NCBI RefSeq assembly: GCF_022049065.2
Contig: NZ_CP095743.1
Coordinates: 1,379,001 to 1,443,000 of the forward strand
DNA: 64,000 nucleotides
Source of the DNA: Niallia sp. Man26
GTDB lineage: Bacteria; Bacillota; Bacilli; Bacillales; Cytobacillaceae
Direction of reading: 5' to 3'
Shown one piece after another: positions 55,053-64,000 of this stretch (its first letter is position 1; every line of letters begins with the position of its first letter). The notes below the pieces were generated by a model. It searched no databases, was not told the DNA's origin, and saw only the letters and a list, made by a program, of their open reading frames with translations. The translations under genes and the position numbers were made by a program.

Positions 55053-55467
55053 AGTCCTTGTTATTATGTTAGTTTTAATACTGACAATTGCTCTTGTTGG
55101 AGCAGGAGCATTTGTGTATATTTGGAAATTTTCAGGAGAGAAAGAGGAGAAAGAACCTACGATTGATGAAGTAGTGGAAGCTTCTATTGATATTCCTGAA
55201 TTAACAACCAATTTAGCAACCGATAACTTCATCCGCATATCCTTTAAAGTGCAAACAGATAGTAAAAAAGCGGCAGAAGAACTAGAAAAACGAATTTTCC
55301 AAGTTCAGAATATTATCATTCAAGAGCTTTCTGAAAAAACACCGAAAGATATGCAAGGTAAAGAAGGTCAAGTTAAGTTGGAAAATGATTTGAAAGAAAA
55401 GATTAATGAGTTAATGCAAGAAGGTAAAGTAGTGCAAGTATATATAACAAATTCTCTTCTCCAATAA
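55039..55467 (+). CDS. fliL: Flagellar stator-associated protein FliL
   Basis: A 142-residue protein with one N-terminal membrane helix (about 5-30, [24 protein letters not shown]) and a periplasm-like stomatin-type domain (about 50-140) including [20 protein letters not shown] and the C-terminal [12 protein letters not shown]. FliL stabilises the stator around the motor. ATG at 55039 with GGGAGAGAGAG at 55025-55035 is chosen; a longer frame from 55009 would overlap swrD more and add 10 foreign residues. fliM follows. Confidence 0.92.
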   Translation: MKNNKVLVIMLVLILTIALVGAGAFVYIWKFSGEKEEKEPTIDEVVEASIDIPELTTNLATDNFIRISFKVQTDSKKAAEELEKRIFQVQNIIIQELSEKTPKDMQGKEGQVKLENDLKEKINELMQEGKVVQVYITNSLLQ

Positions 55468-55503
55468 TAATGGGATGAATGATGAGATTTGAGGTGAAGG
55501 TTT

Positions 55504-56502
55504 TTGTCAGGAGATATTTTATCCCAAAATGAAATTGATGCATTATTGTCTGCGTTGTCATCAGGTGAGATGGACGCAGACGAATTAAAGAAAGAACAGC
55601 AAGAGAAAAAGGTTAAGGCTTATGATTTTAGAAGAGCTCTCCGTTTTTCTAAAGATCAAATCAGAAGTTTGACTAGAATCCACGAAAACTTCGCAAGACT
55701 TTTGACGACATATTTTTCTGCTCAGCTCAGAACATTAGTGCAGATTTCGGTTACTTCAGCAGATCAGATTCCTTATGAAGAATTTATCCGGTCTATACCG
55801 AAAATGACGATTCTGAATGTGTTTGAAGTCACACCGCTTGATGGAAGAATCTTGATGGAAGTGAACCCGAATATTGCTTATGCAATGATGGACCGCATGA
55901 TGGGCGGTAAAGGAACAAGCGTCAATAAAGTAGAAAACTTGACGGAGATTGAGTCGAAGATTATGTCGAATACATTCGAGCAGGCCTTCGATTACTTAAG
56001 AGAAGCATTAGAGGATATTGTGGAAATTGAACCGACGCTGTCAGAGTTTGAAGTGAACCCGCAGTTTTTGCAAATGGTTTCTCCAAACGAAACAGTTGTC
56101 GTTATATCTCTAAATACAACAATCGGTGATACAAGCGGAATGATAAATATCTGTATCCCGCATGTTGTGTTAGAGCCAATAATACCGAAGCTGTCTGGAC
56201 ACTATTGGATGCAGACAGAAAAGAAAGCACCTGTGCCTGAAGTGGCTCAAGCGTTGCAAAATAACATTCAAAAATCGATTGTTCCTGTCGTTGCTGAACT
56301 TGGAACATCGGATATTTCTATCCAAGACTTCCTGATGCTTGATATAGGGGATGTTATTGAGATGAATCAAACGATAGATCAACCCTTGATTATTAAAGTT
56401 GGAGACATACCTAAATTTATCGGACAGCCTGGAAAAGTGAATAAGAAGGTTGCTGTACAAGTATTAGGGACTTTAGAAAGGGGGAAAGAAGATGGTGAGT
56501 AA
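55504..56502 (+). CDS. fliM: Flagellar motor switch protein FliM
   Basis: A 332-residue switch protein that receives phosphorylated CheY. The N-terminal CheY-binding peptide is ILSQNEIDALLSAL (about 5-18). The middle CheC-like domain has YDFRRALRFSKDQIRSLTRIHE near 40-60 and GGKGTSVNKVENLTEIE near 137; the C-terminal SpoA domain binds FliY and FliH. TTG at 55504 follows GAGGTGAAGG at 55491-55500. fliY overlaps its end by 11 bases. Confidence 0.96.
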   Translation: MSGDILSQNEIDALLSALSSGEMDADELKKEQQEKKVKAYDFRRALRFSKDQIRSLTRIHENFARLLTTYFSAQLRTLVQISVTSADQIPYEEFIRSIPKMTILNVFEVTPLDGRILMEVNPNIAYAMMDRMMGGKGTSVNKVENLTEIESKIMSNTFEQAFDYLREALEDIVEIEPTLSEFEVNPQFLQMVSPNETVVVISLNTTIGDTSGMINICIPHVVLEPIIPKLSGHYWMQTEKKAPVPEVAQALQNNIQKSIVPVVAELGTSDISIQDFLMLDIGDVIEMNQTIDQPLIIKVGDIPKFIGQPGKVNKKVAVQVLGTLERGKEDGE

Positions 56503-57676
56503 AGATATGCTTTCACAAGATGAAATTGATGCTCTATTAAGAGGGGATAATCCTGAACCGCAGGAAGAATTAGCAGTGGAGGATTACTTAAATTCAATCC
56601 AAGAAGATGCACTAGGTGAAATTGGAAATATTTCATTTGGAAGCTCTGCAACAGCACTTTCTACGCTTTTAAATCAAAAGGTGGACATCACAACGCCTAA
56701 TGTGACGGTTGTCCTGAAGAAAGACTTAGCAGAGGAATTCCCACATCCATATGTGGCAATCAGTGTGAATTATACAGAAGGTTTCTCTGGCATGAACCTG
56801 TTGGTTATCAAGCAATCAGATGCAGCTGTCATTGCGGATTTGATGCTTGGAGGTGACGGCACTAATCCGCCGGAAATGCTTGATGAAATCCAATTAAGCG
56901 CAGTTCAAGAAGCAATGAACCAAATGATGGGTTCAGCTGCTACATCTATGTCGACAATTTTTAGTAAAAAGGTGGATATTTCGCCGCCTGCTATCGACAT
57001 CTTAAATTTGTCAGATGGAGAAGGAGCAGAAACGATTCCAGATCATGATATATTCGTCAAAATCTCTTTCCGTTTAAAAATCGGAGACTTGATTGATTCG
57101 AATATTATGCAGCTATTGCAGCTTGATTTTGCAAAAAGCCTTGTAGATAGTCTATTGAACCCGTCTGCAGAGCCTGCTGAACCGCCAGTTCCGGCCCAAG
57201 AAGAAGCACCACGGCCAGAGCCTGCTTTAGCGCCGCCAGTTCAACCTAGCTATGCAGAACAGAATTCGGCACCGGCACCAAGCTATGCGCCGCCGCAGCC
57301 ACAAAGACAGCAGAGCACACCGCAGCACTTTGGGTCAAGCTACAGCGGAGCTCAGCCAAATGTACAGCCAGCAGTTTTCTCTAATTTCGAAACCTTCACA
57401 CCAAATGAGAGTGAAGCAAGGAATTTGAACATGCTGTTAGATATTCCTTTAAAGGTTACAGTCGAGCTAGGCAGAACAAAGCGTTCTGTTAAGGAAATCC
57501 TCGAGCTGAGCTCTGGGTCTATTATTGAACTGGACAAGCTTGCAGGTGAACCAGTTGACATTCTTGTCAATAACAGGCTTATTGCGCAAGGTGAGGTTGT
57601 AGTTATTGACGAAAACTTTGGTGTTCGTGTAACAGACATTGTAAGTCAATCAGACCGCTTAAACAATTTAAAATAA
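56492..57676 (+). CDS. fliY: Flagellar switch phosphatase FliY
   Basis: A 394-residue switch component that also dephosphorylates CheY-P. The N-terminal LSQDEIDALLRG resembles the FliM CheY-binding peptide. The CheC-like phosphatase part (about 30-210) has two active-site helices, EDALGEIGNISFGSSATALS and VQEAMNQMMGSAATSM. A Pro/Ala/Gln-rich linker spans about 225-300 (QEEAPRPEPALAPP), and a C-terminal SpoA domain (about 310-390) ends VTDIVSQSDRLNNLK. AAAGGGGGAAAG at 56475-56486 serves the ATG inside fliM. This replaces the FliN of enteric bacteria. Confidence 0.95.
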   Translation: MVSKDMLSQDEIDALLRGDNPEPQEELAVEDYLNSIQEDALGEIGNISFGSSATALSTLLNQKVDITTPNVTVVLKKDLAEEFPHPYVAISVNYTEGFSGMNLLVIKQSDAAVIADLMLGGDGTNPPEMLDEIQLSAVQEAMNQMMGSAATSMSTIFSKKVDISPPAIDILNLSDGEGAETIPDHDIFVKISFRLKIGDLIDSNIMQLLQLDFAKSLVDSLLNPSAEPAEPPVPAQEEAPRPEPALAPPVQPSYAEQNSAPAPSYAPPQPQRQQSTPQHFGSSYSGAQPNVQPAVFSNFETFTPNESEARNLNMLLDIPLKVTVELGRTKRSVKEILELSSGSIIELDKLAGEPVDILVNNRLIAQGEVVVIDENFGVRVTDIVSQSDRLNNLK

Positions 57677-57706
57677 TCTAATTTATATTTATGGGGGTAG
57701 AGAGTT

Positions 57707-58069
57707 ATGGCACAGAAAATACTAATTGTAGATGACGCAGCATTTATGAGAATGATGATTAAAGATATCTTATCTAAAAATGGATATGAGGTAGTTGGAG
57801 AGGCTGCAGACGGTGCACAAGCTGTCGAGAAATATAAAGAAACACAGCCAGATTTAGTGACAATGGATATCACAATGCCAGAGATGGATGGTATCACTGC
57901 ATTGAAAGAAATCAAAAAAATCAATCCAAATGCGAAAGTCATTATGTGTTCAGCAATGGGTCAGCAAGCGATGGTTATTGATGCTATCCAAGCTGGAGCG
58001 AAAGACTTCATCGTTAAACCTTTCCAAGCGGATCGTGTTCTTGAAGCAATCGGCAAAACATTAGGATAA
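57707..58069 (+). CDS. cheY: Chemotaxis response regulator CheY
   Basis: A 120-residue single-domain receiver. The acidic pocket is D9-D10 with phosphorylation at D54 in LVTMDITMPEMDG; the conserved lysine is in FIVKPFQ near 103. Phosphorylated CheY binds FliM and is reset by FliY encoded just before it. GGGGTAGAG at 57692-57700 serves the ATG. CheY at this place inside the flagellar operon is typical of Bacillus. Confidence 0.97.
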   Translation: MAQKILIVDDAAFMRMMIKDILSKNGYEVVGEAADGAQAVEKYKETQPDLVTMDITMPEMDGITALKEIKKINPNAKVIMCSAMGQQAMVIDAIQAGAKDFIVKPFQADRVLEAIGKTLG

Positions 58070-58099
58070 TTTAGAAACAAATACTAGAGGGTGTCATAC

Positions 58100-58801
58100 T
58101 TGAATACAAAACAGTTATTTATTAAATGTTCACTACTCTTAATTGTTCTGCTAGGCTTTAATCATCAAGCCTATGCAGAACAACTTGATAATAGTGTCTA
58201 TGATGCAATTGAAAAAAATCAGAACCAAACAGAAGAAAACAATAAAAGTAATGAACAAACGGATAACGGCGGGACAGAAGCAACGACAGAAACTAATGAT
58301 ACTGCGGTAACAGAAGCTGGCGATGTGGGGCTTACATTTTGGGATTTTGTCAGAATGATTTTTGCCACTCTTTTTGTTATTGCACTGCTTTATGTTGTGC
58401 TCCGCTTTATTAACAAACGTAATCATGTGTTTAAAAGCACACAAATTATTGAAAATCTGGGCGGTACGACATTAGGTGCCAATCGATCTATACAAATTGT
58501 GAAAGTCGGCAAACGCTTGCTCGTGGTTGGAGTCGGCGAAAGCATCCAGCTTATAAAGGAAATAGACGATGAAGAGGAATATAAAAGCCTCATCAAAGAC
58601 TATAACCAAAAGATGGACCAGCTTATACAGCCAAGCGATATTGTGACAAAGGTTATGAATGGCATAAAGAATTATCCTAACCAGAAACAGCAGCAACAAT
58701 CTTTCGCCAGTCATTTAAAGAAGCAGTTGCAAGAGGTATCGAACGGCCGCAAAGAAATAATGAATGAATTGAAAAAGAGAGGTTCAGAAAAAGATGAATG
58801 A
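58100..58801 (+). CDS. fliZ: Flagellar export-gate assembly protein FliZ (FliO)
   Basis: A 233-residue FliO-family protein that helps assemble the FliP ring. An N-terminal signal peptide (about 1-27, ending in NHQAYAEQ with likely cleavage after AYA) is followed by an Asn/Thr/Glu-rich extracytoplasmic stretch, a membrane helix at about 78-98 (FVRMIFATLFVIALLYVVL) and the FliO core KSTQIIENLGGTTLGANRSIQ. TTG at 58100 is preferred because AGAGGGTG at 58085-58092 then has normal spacing; the GTG inside that site is not used. It overlaps fliP by eight bases. Confidence 0.9.
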   Translation: MNTKQLFIKCSLLLIVLLGFNHQAYAEQLDNSVYDAIEKNQNQTEENNKSNEQTDNGGTEATTETNDTAVTEAGDVGLTFWDFVRMIFATLFVIALLYVVLRFINKRNHVFKSTQIIENLGGTTLGANRSIQIVKVGKRLLVVGVGESIQLIKEIDDEEEYKSLIKDYNQKMDQLIQPSDIVTKVMNGIKNYPNQKQQQQSFASHLKKQLQEVSNGRKEIMNELKKRGSEKDE

Positions 58802-59459
58802 GTTTATGCAGCTTTTTAATGACAGTGCACCAGAAAATGTTTCCACTTCTGTGCAATTGTTATTGCTATTGACTGTCCTTTCTTTAGCTCCAAGCATCCT
58901 AATATTGATGACTAGCTTTACGAGAATCGTCATTGTTCTTTCCTTTGTCAGAACGGCGCTTGCGACACAACAAATGCCGCCAAACCAAGTTATCATCGGC
59001 TTATCCTTGTTTATGACGTTCTTCATAATGGCACCTACATTCCAAGAGGTAAACAAAACAGCCTTAACACCATTATTTAATGAGGAGATTAGTCTCGAAC
59101 AAGCATATGAGAATGCAGCAGTCCCCTTTAAGGAATATATGAGTAAGCATACAAGACAGAAGGATTTAGCTTTATTTCTCAACTATTCGAAAGCGGAAAC
59201 ACCAGAATCTATCCAAGATATACCACTGACAACATTAGTTCCGGCTTATGCAATCAGCGAATTGAAAACAGCCTTTCAAATTGGCTTTATGATATTCATT
59301 CCATTTTTGGTTATCGACATGGTCGTTGCCAGTATCTTAATGTCTATGGGTATGATGATGCTGCCGCCTGTTATGATTTCACTGCCATTTAAAATATTGT
59401 TGTTTGTAATGGTAGACGGCTGGTATTTGGTAGTTGAATCTTTATTAGAAAGCTTTTAA
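58794..59459 (+). CDS. fliP: Flagellar type III export gate protein FliP
   Basis: A 221-residue membrane protein forming the core ring of the export gate with FliQ and FliR. Helices are visible at about 16-40, 48-75, 162-185 and 190-212. Family motifs: LTSFTRIVIVLSFVRTALATQQMPPNQVI near 39-66 (split) and ELKTAFQIGFMIFIPFLVID near 158. Its start overlaps fliZ and has AAAGAGAGG upstream. It lacks a clear long signal peptide. fliQ follows after 15 bases. Confidence 0.96.
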   Translation: MNEFMQLFNDSAPENVSTSVQLLLLLTVLSLAPSILILMTSFTRIVIVLSFVRTALATQQMPPNQVIIGLSLFMTFFIMAPTFQEVNKTALTPLFNEEISLEQAYENAAVPFKEYMSKHTRQKDLALFLNYSKAETPESIQDIPLTTLVPAYAISELKTAFQIGFMIFIPFLVIDMVVASILMSMGMMMLPPVMISLPFKILLFVMVDGWYLVVESLLESF

Positions 59460-59474
59460 GAAGGGTGATGCATC

Positions 59475-59744
59475 ATGTCACAAGAAATGGTTATATCAAT
59501 TGCGGAAAAAGGGGTCCTTACGGTTTTAGTCGTTAGTGGGCCATTGCTTATTATAGCCCTTGCCGTAGGGTTGTTAATCAGTATATTTCAGGCTACAACC
59601 CAAATCCAAGAACAGACGCTTGCATTCGTGCCAAAAATTGTTGCTGTCCTTTTAGGGATTATCTTTTTTGGAGCTTGGATGTTAAGCCATCTTTTATCCT
59701 ACACAAGTGACATCTTTTCAAACCTGACAAGGTTTATAGGGTGA
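59475..59744 (+). CDS. fliQ: Flagellar export gate protein FliQ
   Basis: An 89-residue protein with two hairpin membrane helices at about 17-40 and 50-75. The FliQ motif ISIFQATTQIQEQTLAFVPKI joins them. AAGGGTGATG at 59461-59470 serves the ATG. It lies between fliP and fliR, the invariant gate order, and the fliR ATG follows within five bases. Confidence 0.96.
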   Translation: MSQEMVISIAEKGVLTVLVVSGPLLIIALAVGLLISIFQATTQIQEQTLAFVPKIVAVLLGIIFFGAWMLSHLLSYTSDIFSNLTRFIG

Positions 59745-59748
59745 AGCT

Positions 59749-60522
59749 ATGGAGGATTTTTTAGCAAAGTTCCCGGCTTTTTTGCTGATTGTTGTAAGGG
59801 TGACATCCTTCTTCCTTATGCTCCCTCTCTTTTCTTATCGGACGATACCGACAAGTCATAAAGTAGGTTTTTCATTTTTTCTTTCATTAATGATGTTTTT
59901 TGGAATGGAAACCCCAACATTAGAAGTGGACGGGGCATATTATCTCCTTATTATTAAAGAAGCGATGGTCGGACTGTTTATCGGTTTTCTAGCATATATG
60001 CTATTTTCAGCTGTCCAAGTTGCCGGGGGATTAATTGACTTTCAGATGGGATTTGCCATCGCCAATGTTGTTGATCCGCAAACCGGTACACAAAGTCCGC
60101 TGACAGGGCAGTATTTAAATATTATTGCTCTCTTTTTTTTATTGGCAATTAATGGTCATCATTTGCTTTTGGATGGTGTATTTTACAGCTATCAATTCAT
60201 TCCACTTGACCAGGCATGGGTCAACTTCGGTGATGAAAACATCATGCAATATGCCGGAAAAACACTCGCATTAATGTTTGCCATTGCATTCCAAATGTCC
60301 ATCCCAGTTGTGGGCGCGATCTTTTTAGTCGACGTTGCTCTTGGGATAGTCGCAAGGACTGTTCCCCAATTAAATATTTTTGTTGTAGGTGTGCCGGTGA
60401 AAATTGTGGTTGGTCTTATTATGCTGATCATTGTAATGGGTGCTATCATGGCATCTGTTTCCAATCTGTTTTCGACGATATTGACGACAATGCGGGATAT
60501 GATGAATTTGATGGGAGGTTAG
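59749..60522 (+). CDS. fliR: Flagellar export gate protein FliR
   Basis: A 257-residue six-helix membrane protein that caps the FliP-FliQ assembly. Motifs: FLLIVVRVTSFFLMLPLF near 12, EAMVGLFIGFLAYMLFSAVQVAGGLIDFQMGFA near 71-103 (split) and PQLNIFVVGVPVKIVVGLI near 205. AGGGTGAAGC at 59738-59747 precedes the ATG. It is separate from flhB (some clostridia carry a fusion). flhB begins four bases later. Confidence 0.96.
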   Translation: MEDFLAKFPAFLLIVVRVTSFFLMLPLFSYRTIPTSHKVGFSFFLSLMMFFGMETPTLEVDGAYYLLIIKEAMVGLFIGFLAYMLFSAVQVAGGLIDFQMGFAIANVVDPQTGTQSPLTGQYLNIIALFFLLAINGHHLLLDGVFYSYQFIPLDQAWVNFGDENIMQYAGKTLALMFAIAFQMSIPVVGAIFLVDVALGIVARTVPQLNIFVVGVPVKIVVGLIMLIIVMGAIMASVSNLFSTILTTMRDMMNLMGG

Positions 60523-60526
60523 TAGC

Positions 60527-61609
60527 ATGCTGTTAAGATTGGATTTGCAGTTTTTCTCTGGTGAAAAAACAGAAAAGGCCACACCGAAAAAAAGGCAGGA
60601 TACCCGTAAAAAGGGTCAGGTTGCCAAAAGCCAAGATATAAATACTGCTCTCGTGCTGCTGGCTGTCTTTGCTGTCCTTAACTTTGTAGGCGGGTCGATG
60701 ATGAAAGGGATAGTTTCCCTTCTGAATTTTTCCTTCCAGGATCTTATGCTCATGGATTTGACAGAACATAATATTAAAAGTGTCTTTATTGAGATACTAA
60801 TACAAACGGCTGTAATTTTAAGCCCAATCATGGCAGCTGCATTAGTTGCTGGTGTGATTGCCAACTACTTGCAAGTTGGCGTGCTTTTCACGACAGAACC
60901 GATTAAGTTTAAGCTCGAAAAAATAAACCCGTTATCAGGCTTAAAAAGAATGTTCTCGATAAGATCCATTGTCGAACTGCTTAAATCTATCTTGAAAATT
61001 ACTGTTATCGGCATTGTTACATTTGCTATTCTTTGGAACAAGCTGGAGGAAATTCTTCTCCTTTCCCAAAAGTCAATCGGGGCTACCTTAATTACCTTGG
61101 CAAAATTAACGGTTCAAATGGGGTTATACGGTTCTGGAGCACTGTTATTTTTAGCTCTTTTTGATTATTTATATCAAAAATATGATTATGAAAAAAACAT
61201 CCGGATGTCAAAGCAGGACATCAAGGATGAATATAAAAACATCGAAGGGGACCCACTAATCAAATCAAAGATTAAACAGAGGCAAAGAGAGATGGCAATG
61301 CGCCGAATGATGCAGGATGTGCCGAATGCCGATGTGGTTATTACAAATCCGACTCATTATGCAATCTGTTTAAAATACGATGAAGATAAATACGATGCCC
61401 CGTATGTTGTTGCTAAAGGTGTTGATTTTCTGGCTCAGAAAATTAAGCTGATTGCAAAGGAACATGAGGTTATCACAGTGGAAAACAGGCCTCTAGCACG
61501 AGCACTGTACAGCCAAGTAGATGTTGGGGAAACAGTCCCTGAAGAGTTTTTTAAAACAGTTGCGGAAATACTTGCATATGTCTACCGCACAAAAAAACAG
61601 CATTCTTAG
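60527..61609 (+). CDS. flhB: Flagellar export switch protein FlhB
   Basis: A 360-residue protein with four membrane helices (about 40-60, 85-115, 145-165, 190-212) and a C-terminal cytoplasmic domain that self-cleaves at N274-P275 within NPTH. Cleavage and contact with FliK change export from hook to filament substrates. The N-terminal LQFFSGEKTEKATPKKRQDTR and the C-terminal VPEEFFKTVAEILAYVYR are typical. GGGAGG at 60513-60518 serves the ATG. Compare ylqH in this window, which matches only the part after the cleavage site. Confidence 0.97.
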   Translation: MLLRLDLQFFSGEKTEKATPKKRQDTRKKGQVAKSQDINTALVLLAVFAVLNFVGGSMMKGIVSLLNFSFQDLMLMDLTEHNIKSVFIEILIQTAVILSPIMAAALVAGVIANYLQVGVLFTTEPIKFKLEKINPLSGLKRMFSIRSIVELLKSILKITVIGIVTFAILWNKLEEILLLSQKSIGATLITLAKLTVQMGLYGSGALLFLALFDYLYQKYDYEKNIRMSKQDIKDEYKNIEGDPLIKSKIKQRQREMAMRRMMQDVPNADVVITNPTHYAICLKYDEDKYDAPYVVAKGVDFLAQKIKLIAKEHEVITVENRPLARALYSQVDVGETVPEEFFKTVAEILAYVYRTKKQHS

Positions 61610-61658
61610 TCAGACCTTTAAATATAGATGTTTGGTTGTTAGTTAGGAGCGAAAATAT

Positions 61659-63695
61659 ATGTCTGGTAGAGATTTAACCGTCGTATTCAGCGTAATACTA
61701 ATCATAGCGATGCTCATTATTCCATTCCCTACATGGTTGCTAAGCATCTTGATTTTGCTGAATATTTCTTTAGCACTATTAATTTTATTATTGACGATGA
61801 ACATGAACGAAGCGCTGGAGTTTTCCATCTTTCCATCGCTCTTGCTTTTAATGACACTGTTCCGGCTTGGGCTGAACGTATCGACAACAAGATCTATCCT
61901 TTCCACTGGGGAAGCTGGCGGAGTTGTTCATACGTTTGGAACCTTCGTGGTCGGCGGAAACTTGGTTGTTGGACTTGTCGTCTTTGCCATCTTGGTTATT
62001 ATTCAATTTATTGTTATCACAAAAGGGTCGGAGCGTGTATCAGAAGTTGCTGCCCGTTTTACTCTTGATGCGATGCCAGGTAAGCAAATGGCAATCGATG
62101 CCGATTTAAACGCCGGTCTTATTTCCGAGTCAGAAGCAAGAACACGCAGGGAAAAAGTCAGCAGAGAGGCTGATTTCTACGGTTCGATGGATGGTGCGAG
62201 CAAATTTGTTAAAGGTGATGCCATTGCCGGTATCATCATCGTCTTCATCAACTTAATTTTTGGGATTGTCATCGGGATGACACAGCTGGATATGCCAATA
62301 GCTGATGCAGCGCAAAACTTCTCGCTCATGTCTATCGGGGATGGGATCGTCAGCCAAATACCAGCCTTATTAATTTCAACTGCAACAGGGATTGTCGTAA
62401 CAAGAGCAGCTTCTGACGGCAACTTAGGTTCTGATTTAACAAAGCAGCTACTATCTTATCCGAAAATGCTGTATGTAGCAGGCGGAACTATTTTTGTCCT
62501 TGGCTTGATTACACCTATTAATGACCTACTCACAATTCCTATTGCTGGATTGCTCGCTTTTGGAGGATACGCATTATCAAAAGCACCGAAACAGGATCTC
62601 GAGGAAATGCTGGAAATCGAAGAGGAAGTCCAGACAAACGAACTGAAAAGTCCAGAAAGTGTTGTCAGCTTATTGAATGTAGATCCGATTGAATTCGAAT
62701 TCGGCTATGGGTTAATTCCGTTAGCTGATGCCAATCAAGGGGGCGACCTTCTTGACCGGGTTGTAATGATTAGAAGACAGTTGGCAATTGAGCTTGGTCT
62801 TGTTATTCCTGTTGTGCGCATTAGGGATAATATTCAGCTCCAGCCGAATGAATACCGTCTGAAAATCAAAGGCAATGAAATGGCAAGGGGAGAGCTGCTG
62901 CTTGATCATTACTTAGCAATGAGTCCAGGAATGGATGATGACTCTATTGATGGTATTGATACAGTTGAGCCGTCATTCGGTCTGCCAGCCAAATGGATAA
63001 CCGAAACGGTTAAGGAACAGGCAGAGATTTTCGGCTATACGGTAGTTGATCCGCCATCTGTTGTTTCCACGCATATTACAGAAGTTATTAAAGCAAATGC
63101 TCATGAGCTGTTAGGACGTCAAGAAACAAAGCAGCTTGTTGATCATGTGAAGGAATCTTATCCAATCCTTGTAGAAGAAGTTACACCAAATCCATTATCA
63201 ATTGGTGATATTCAAAAAGTTTTGGCTAAACTATTAAAAGAAAATGTTTCAATCCGCAACTTGCCCGTTATTTTTGAAACATTGGCTGATTACGGGAAAA
63301 TCTCTAGTGATACTGAATTGCTGGCTGAATATGTAAGACAGGCTTTAGCCCGTCAGATTACTAATCAGTATTCAAGCAATGTGGATACACTGAAGGTAAT
63401 TACTCTTTCAGGCAAAGTAGAGAAGCTGATAGCAGACAATATTCAGCAGACAGAGCACGGAAATTATTTAGCGTTGGATCCAAGTATATCTCAAGCTATT
63501 TTAGAAGCTGTTGCCTCACAAGTAGAGCAGCAATCTATTATGGAACAAGTGCCGATTATTTTGTGTTCACCTGCTGTGCGTATGTATGTGCGTCAGCTGA
63601 CAGAAAGATATTTCCCGCAGGTTCCAATATTGTCTTATAACGAATTAGAAGCAAATGTGGAAGTTCAAAGTGTTGGGGTGGTGACGGTAGAATGA
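61659..63695 (+). CDS. flhA: Flagellar export gate protein FlhA
   Basis: A 678-residue protein with about eight membrane helices in the first 310 residues and a large cytoplasmic ring domain that binds chaperone-substrate complexes. The signature RFTLDAMPGKQMAIDADLNAG near 143-163 is the FHIPEP motif; RREKVSREADFYGSMDGASKFVKGDAIAG follows (split). The C-terminal part holds LQPNEYRLKIKGNEMARGE and VTPNPLSIGDIQKVLAKLLKE. TTAGGAGCG at 61643-61651 serves the ATG. Its TGA overlaps the flhF ATG by four bases. Confidence 0.97.
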   Translation: MSGRDLTVVFSVILIIAMLIIPFPTWLLSILILLNISLALLILLLTMNMNEALEFSIFPSLLLLMTLFRLGLNVSTTRSILSTGEAGGVVHTFGTFVVGGNLVVGLVVFAILVIIQFIVITKGSERVSEVAARFTLDAMPGKQMAIDADLNAGLISESEARTRREKVSREADFYGSMDGASKFVKGDAIAGIIIVFINLIFGIVIGMTQLDMPIADAAQNFSLMSIGDGIVSQIPALLISTATGIVVTRAASDGNLGSDLTKQLLSYPKMLYVAGGTIFVLGLITPINDLLTIPIAGLLAFGGYALSKAPKQDLEEMLEIEEEVQTNELKSPESVVSLLNVDPIEFEFGYGLIPLADANQGGDLLDRVVMIRRQLAIELGLVIPVVRIRDNIQLQPNEYRLKIKGNEMARGELLLDHYLAMSPGMDDDSIDGIDTVEPSFGLPAKWITETVKEQAEIFGYTVVDPPSVVSTHITEVIKANAHELLGRQETKQLVDHVKESYPILVEEVTPNPLSIGDIQKVLAKLLKENVSIRNLPVIFETLADYGKISSDTELLAEYVRQALARQITNQYSSNVDTLKVITLSGKVEKLIADNIQQTEHGNYLALDPSISQAILEAVASQVEQQSIMEQVPIILCSPAVRMYVRQLTERYFPQVPILSYNELEANVEVQSVGVVTVE

Positions 63696-64000
63696 AAATA
63701 AAAAAATATGTTGCAGCAAGCATGCCTGAAGCGATGAAGCGAATTCGGGCAGAATTAGGTAATGACGCGGTGATATTGCATTCGAAAATCATTCACACCG
63801 GCGGTTTTTTAGGAATGTTTAAAAAAAGAAATATAGAAGTACTTGCTGCAATAGACCCTGAATTGGCAGAAGCAAAGGCACCAGTTGAAAAACCGATGCC
63901 AACACCGAAGCTGATTTCAAAAGTCGAGCGTAGTCCAATAGAGGAGCCTAAAGTGAAGGCTCCTGTTCTTGCAGATGATAACATCTTAAGACAGCTTGCC
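63692..64000 (+). CDS. flhF: Flagellar GTPase FlhF, N-terminal part (runs off window)
   Basis: Only the first 103 codons are inside the window and the frame is open at the end. The start MKIKKYVAASMPEAMKRIRAELGNDAVILHSK is the FlhF N-terminal motif (basic domain), followed by GGFLGMFKKRNIEVLAAID and a Pro/Glu/Lys-rich linker. The SRP-type GTPase domain lies beyond the window. The ATG overlaps the flhA stop (ATGA). FlhF positions the basal body in concert with FlhG/YlxH, usually the next gene. Confidence 0.92.
   Translation, partial: MKIKKYVAASMPEAMKRIRAELGNDAVILHSKIIHTGGFLGMFKKRNIEVLAAIDPELAEAKAPVEKPMPTPKLISKVERSPIEEPKVKAPVLADDNILRQLA

Overview
The window is a chromosomal core segment of a low-GC, Gram-positive, motile, endospore-forming member of the Bacillaceae. 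The gene order follows the Bacillus subtilis rsmB-to-flhF region almost gene for gene. A 26-codon spoVM, a complete run of fla/che genes, FapR, CodY and the HslVU/XerC block all fit this. The genus cannot be fixed from sequence alone (a Bacillus- or Niallia-like organism is plausible). All genes except rpmB are on the + strand. There are no rRNA or tRNA genes, no CRISPR array and no transposase.

Layout. 1-5.6 kb: rRNA modification (rsmB end, rlmN), the PrpC/PrkC phosphatase-kinase pair, the ribosome GTPase rsgA, and thiamine pyrophosphokinase; rpe, usual between the last two in B. subtilis, is absent. 5.7-6.2 kb: spoVM and the convergent rpmB. 6.6-12.5 kb: yloU-fakA, serine dehydratase sdaAB-sdaAA, recG. 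12.5-16.3 kb: the FapR fatty-acid operon fapR-plsX-fabD-fabG and acpP. 16.6-22 kb: rnc-smc-ftsY. 22.1-23.8 kb: an accessory pocket with two small membrane-protein genes and a GC-rich repeat cluster containing an exact 118-bp duplication. 23.8-28.5 kb: ylxM-ffh, rpsP-khpA, ylqD, rimM-trmD-rplS (SRP targeting and ribosome maturation). 28.6-32.7 kb: signal peptidase, rbgA, rnhB and the ylqG-ylqH pair, whose C-terminal halves resemble FliK and FlhB. 33-40 kb: sucCD, dprA, topA, trmFO. 40.1-44 kb: xerC-hslV-hslU-codY. 44.4-64 kb: the flagellar operon from flgB into flhF, which runs off the window.

How it works together. The first half couples ribosome and translation maintenance to membrane lipid synthesis and protein export. 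The second half builds the flagellum in assembly order: rod (flgB, flgC, fliE), MS ring and switch (fliF, fliG, fliM, fliY), export ATPase (fliH, fliI, fliJ), hook (fliK, flgD, flgE), stator accessory (fliL, swrD), export gate (fliZ/O, fliP, fliQ, fliR, flhB, flhA) and CheY. CodY, encoded just upstream, is a known repressor of fla/che in B. subtilis. Many junctions are 1-20 nt overlaps, pointing to translational coupling.

Most notable non-gene signals are: (1) the GTG-started swrD has no Shine-Dalgarno next to it, but a strong one lies upstream of a perfect 9-bp hairpin that would bring it to about 9 nt from the start; (2) the repeat cluster ends exactly at the -35 element of the ylxM-ffh promoter; (3) a clear FapR operator lies over the fapR promoter, which itself overlaps the recG terminator; (4) ylqG-ylqH looks like a second, minimal FliK/FlhB-like pair outside the flagellar operon. 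No wholly novel multi-gene system was found; the window is mostly conserved core.
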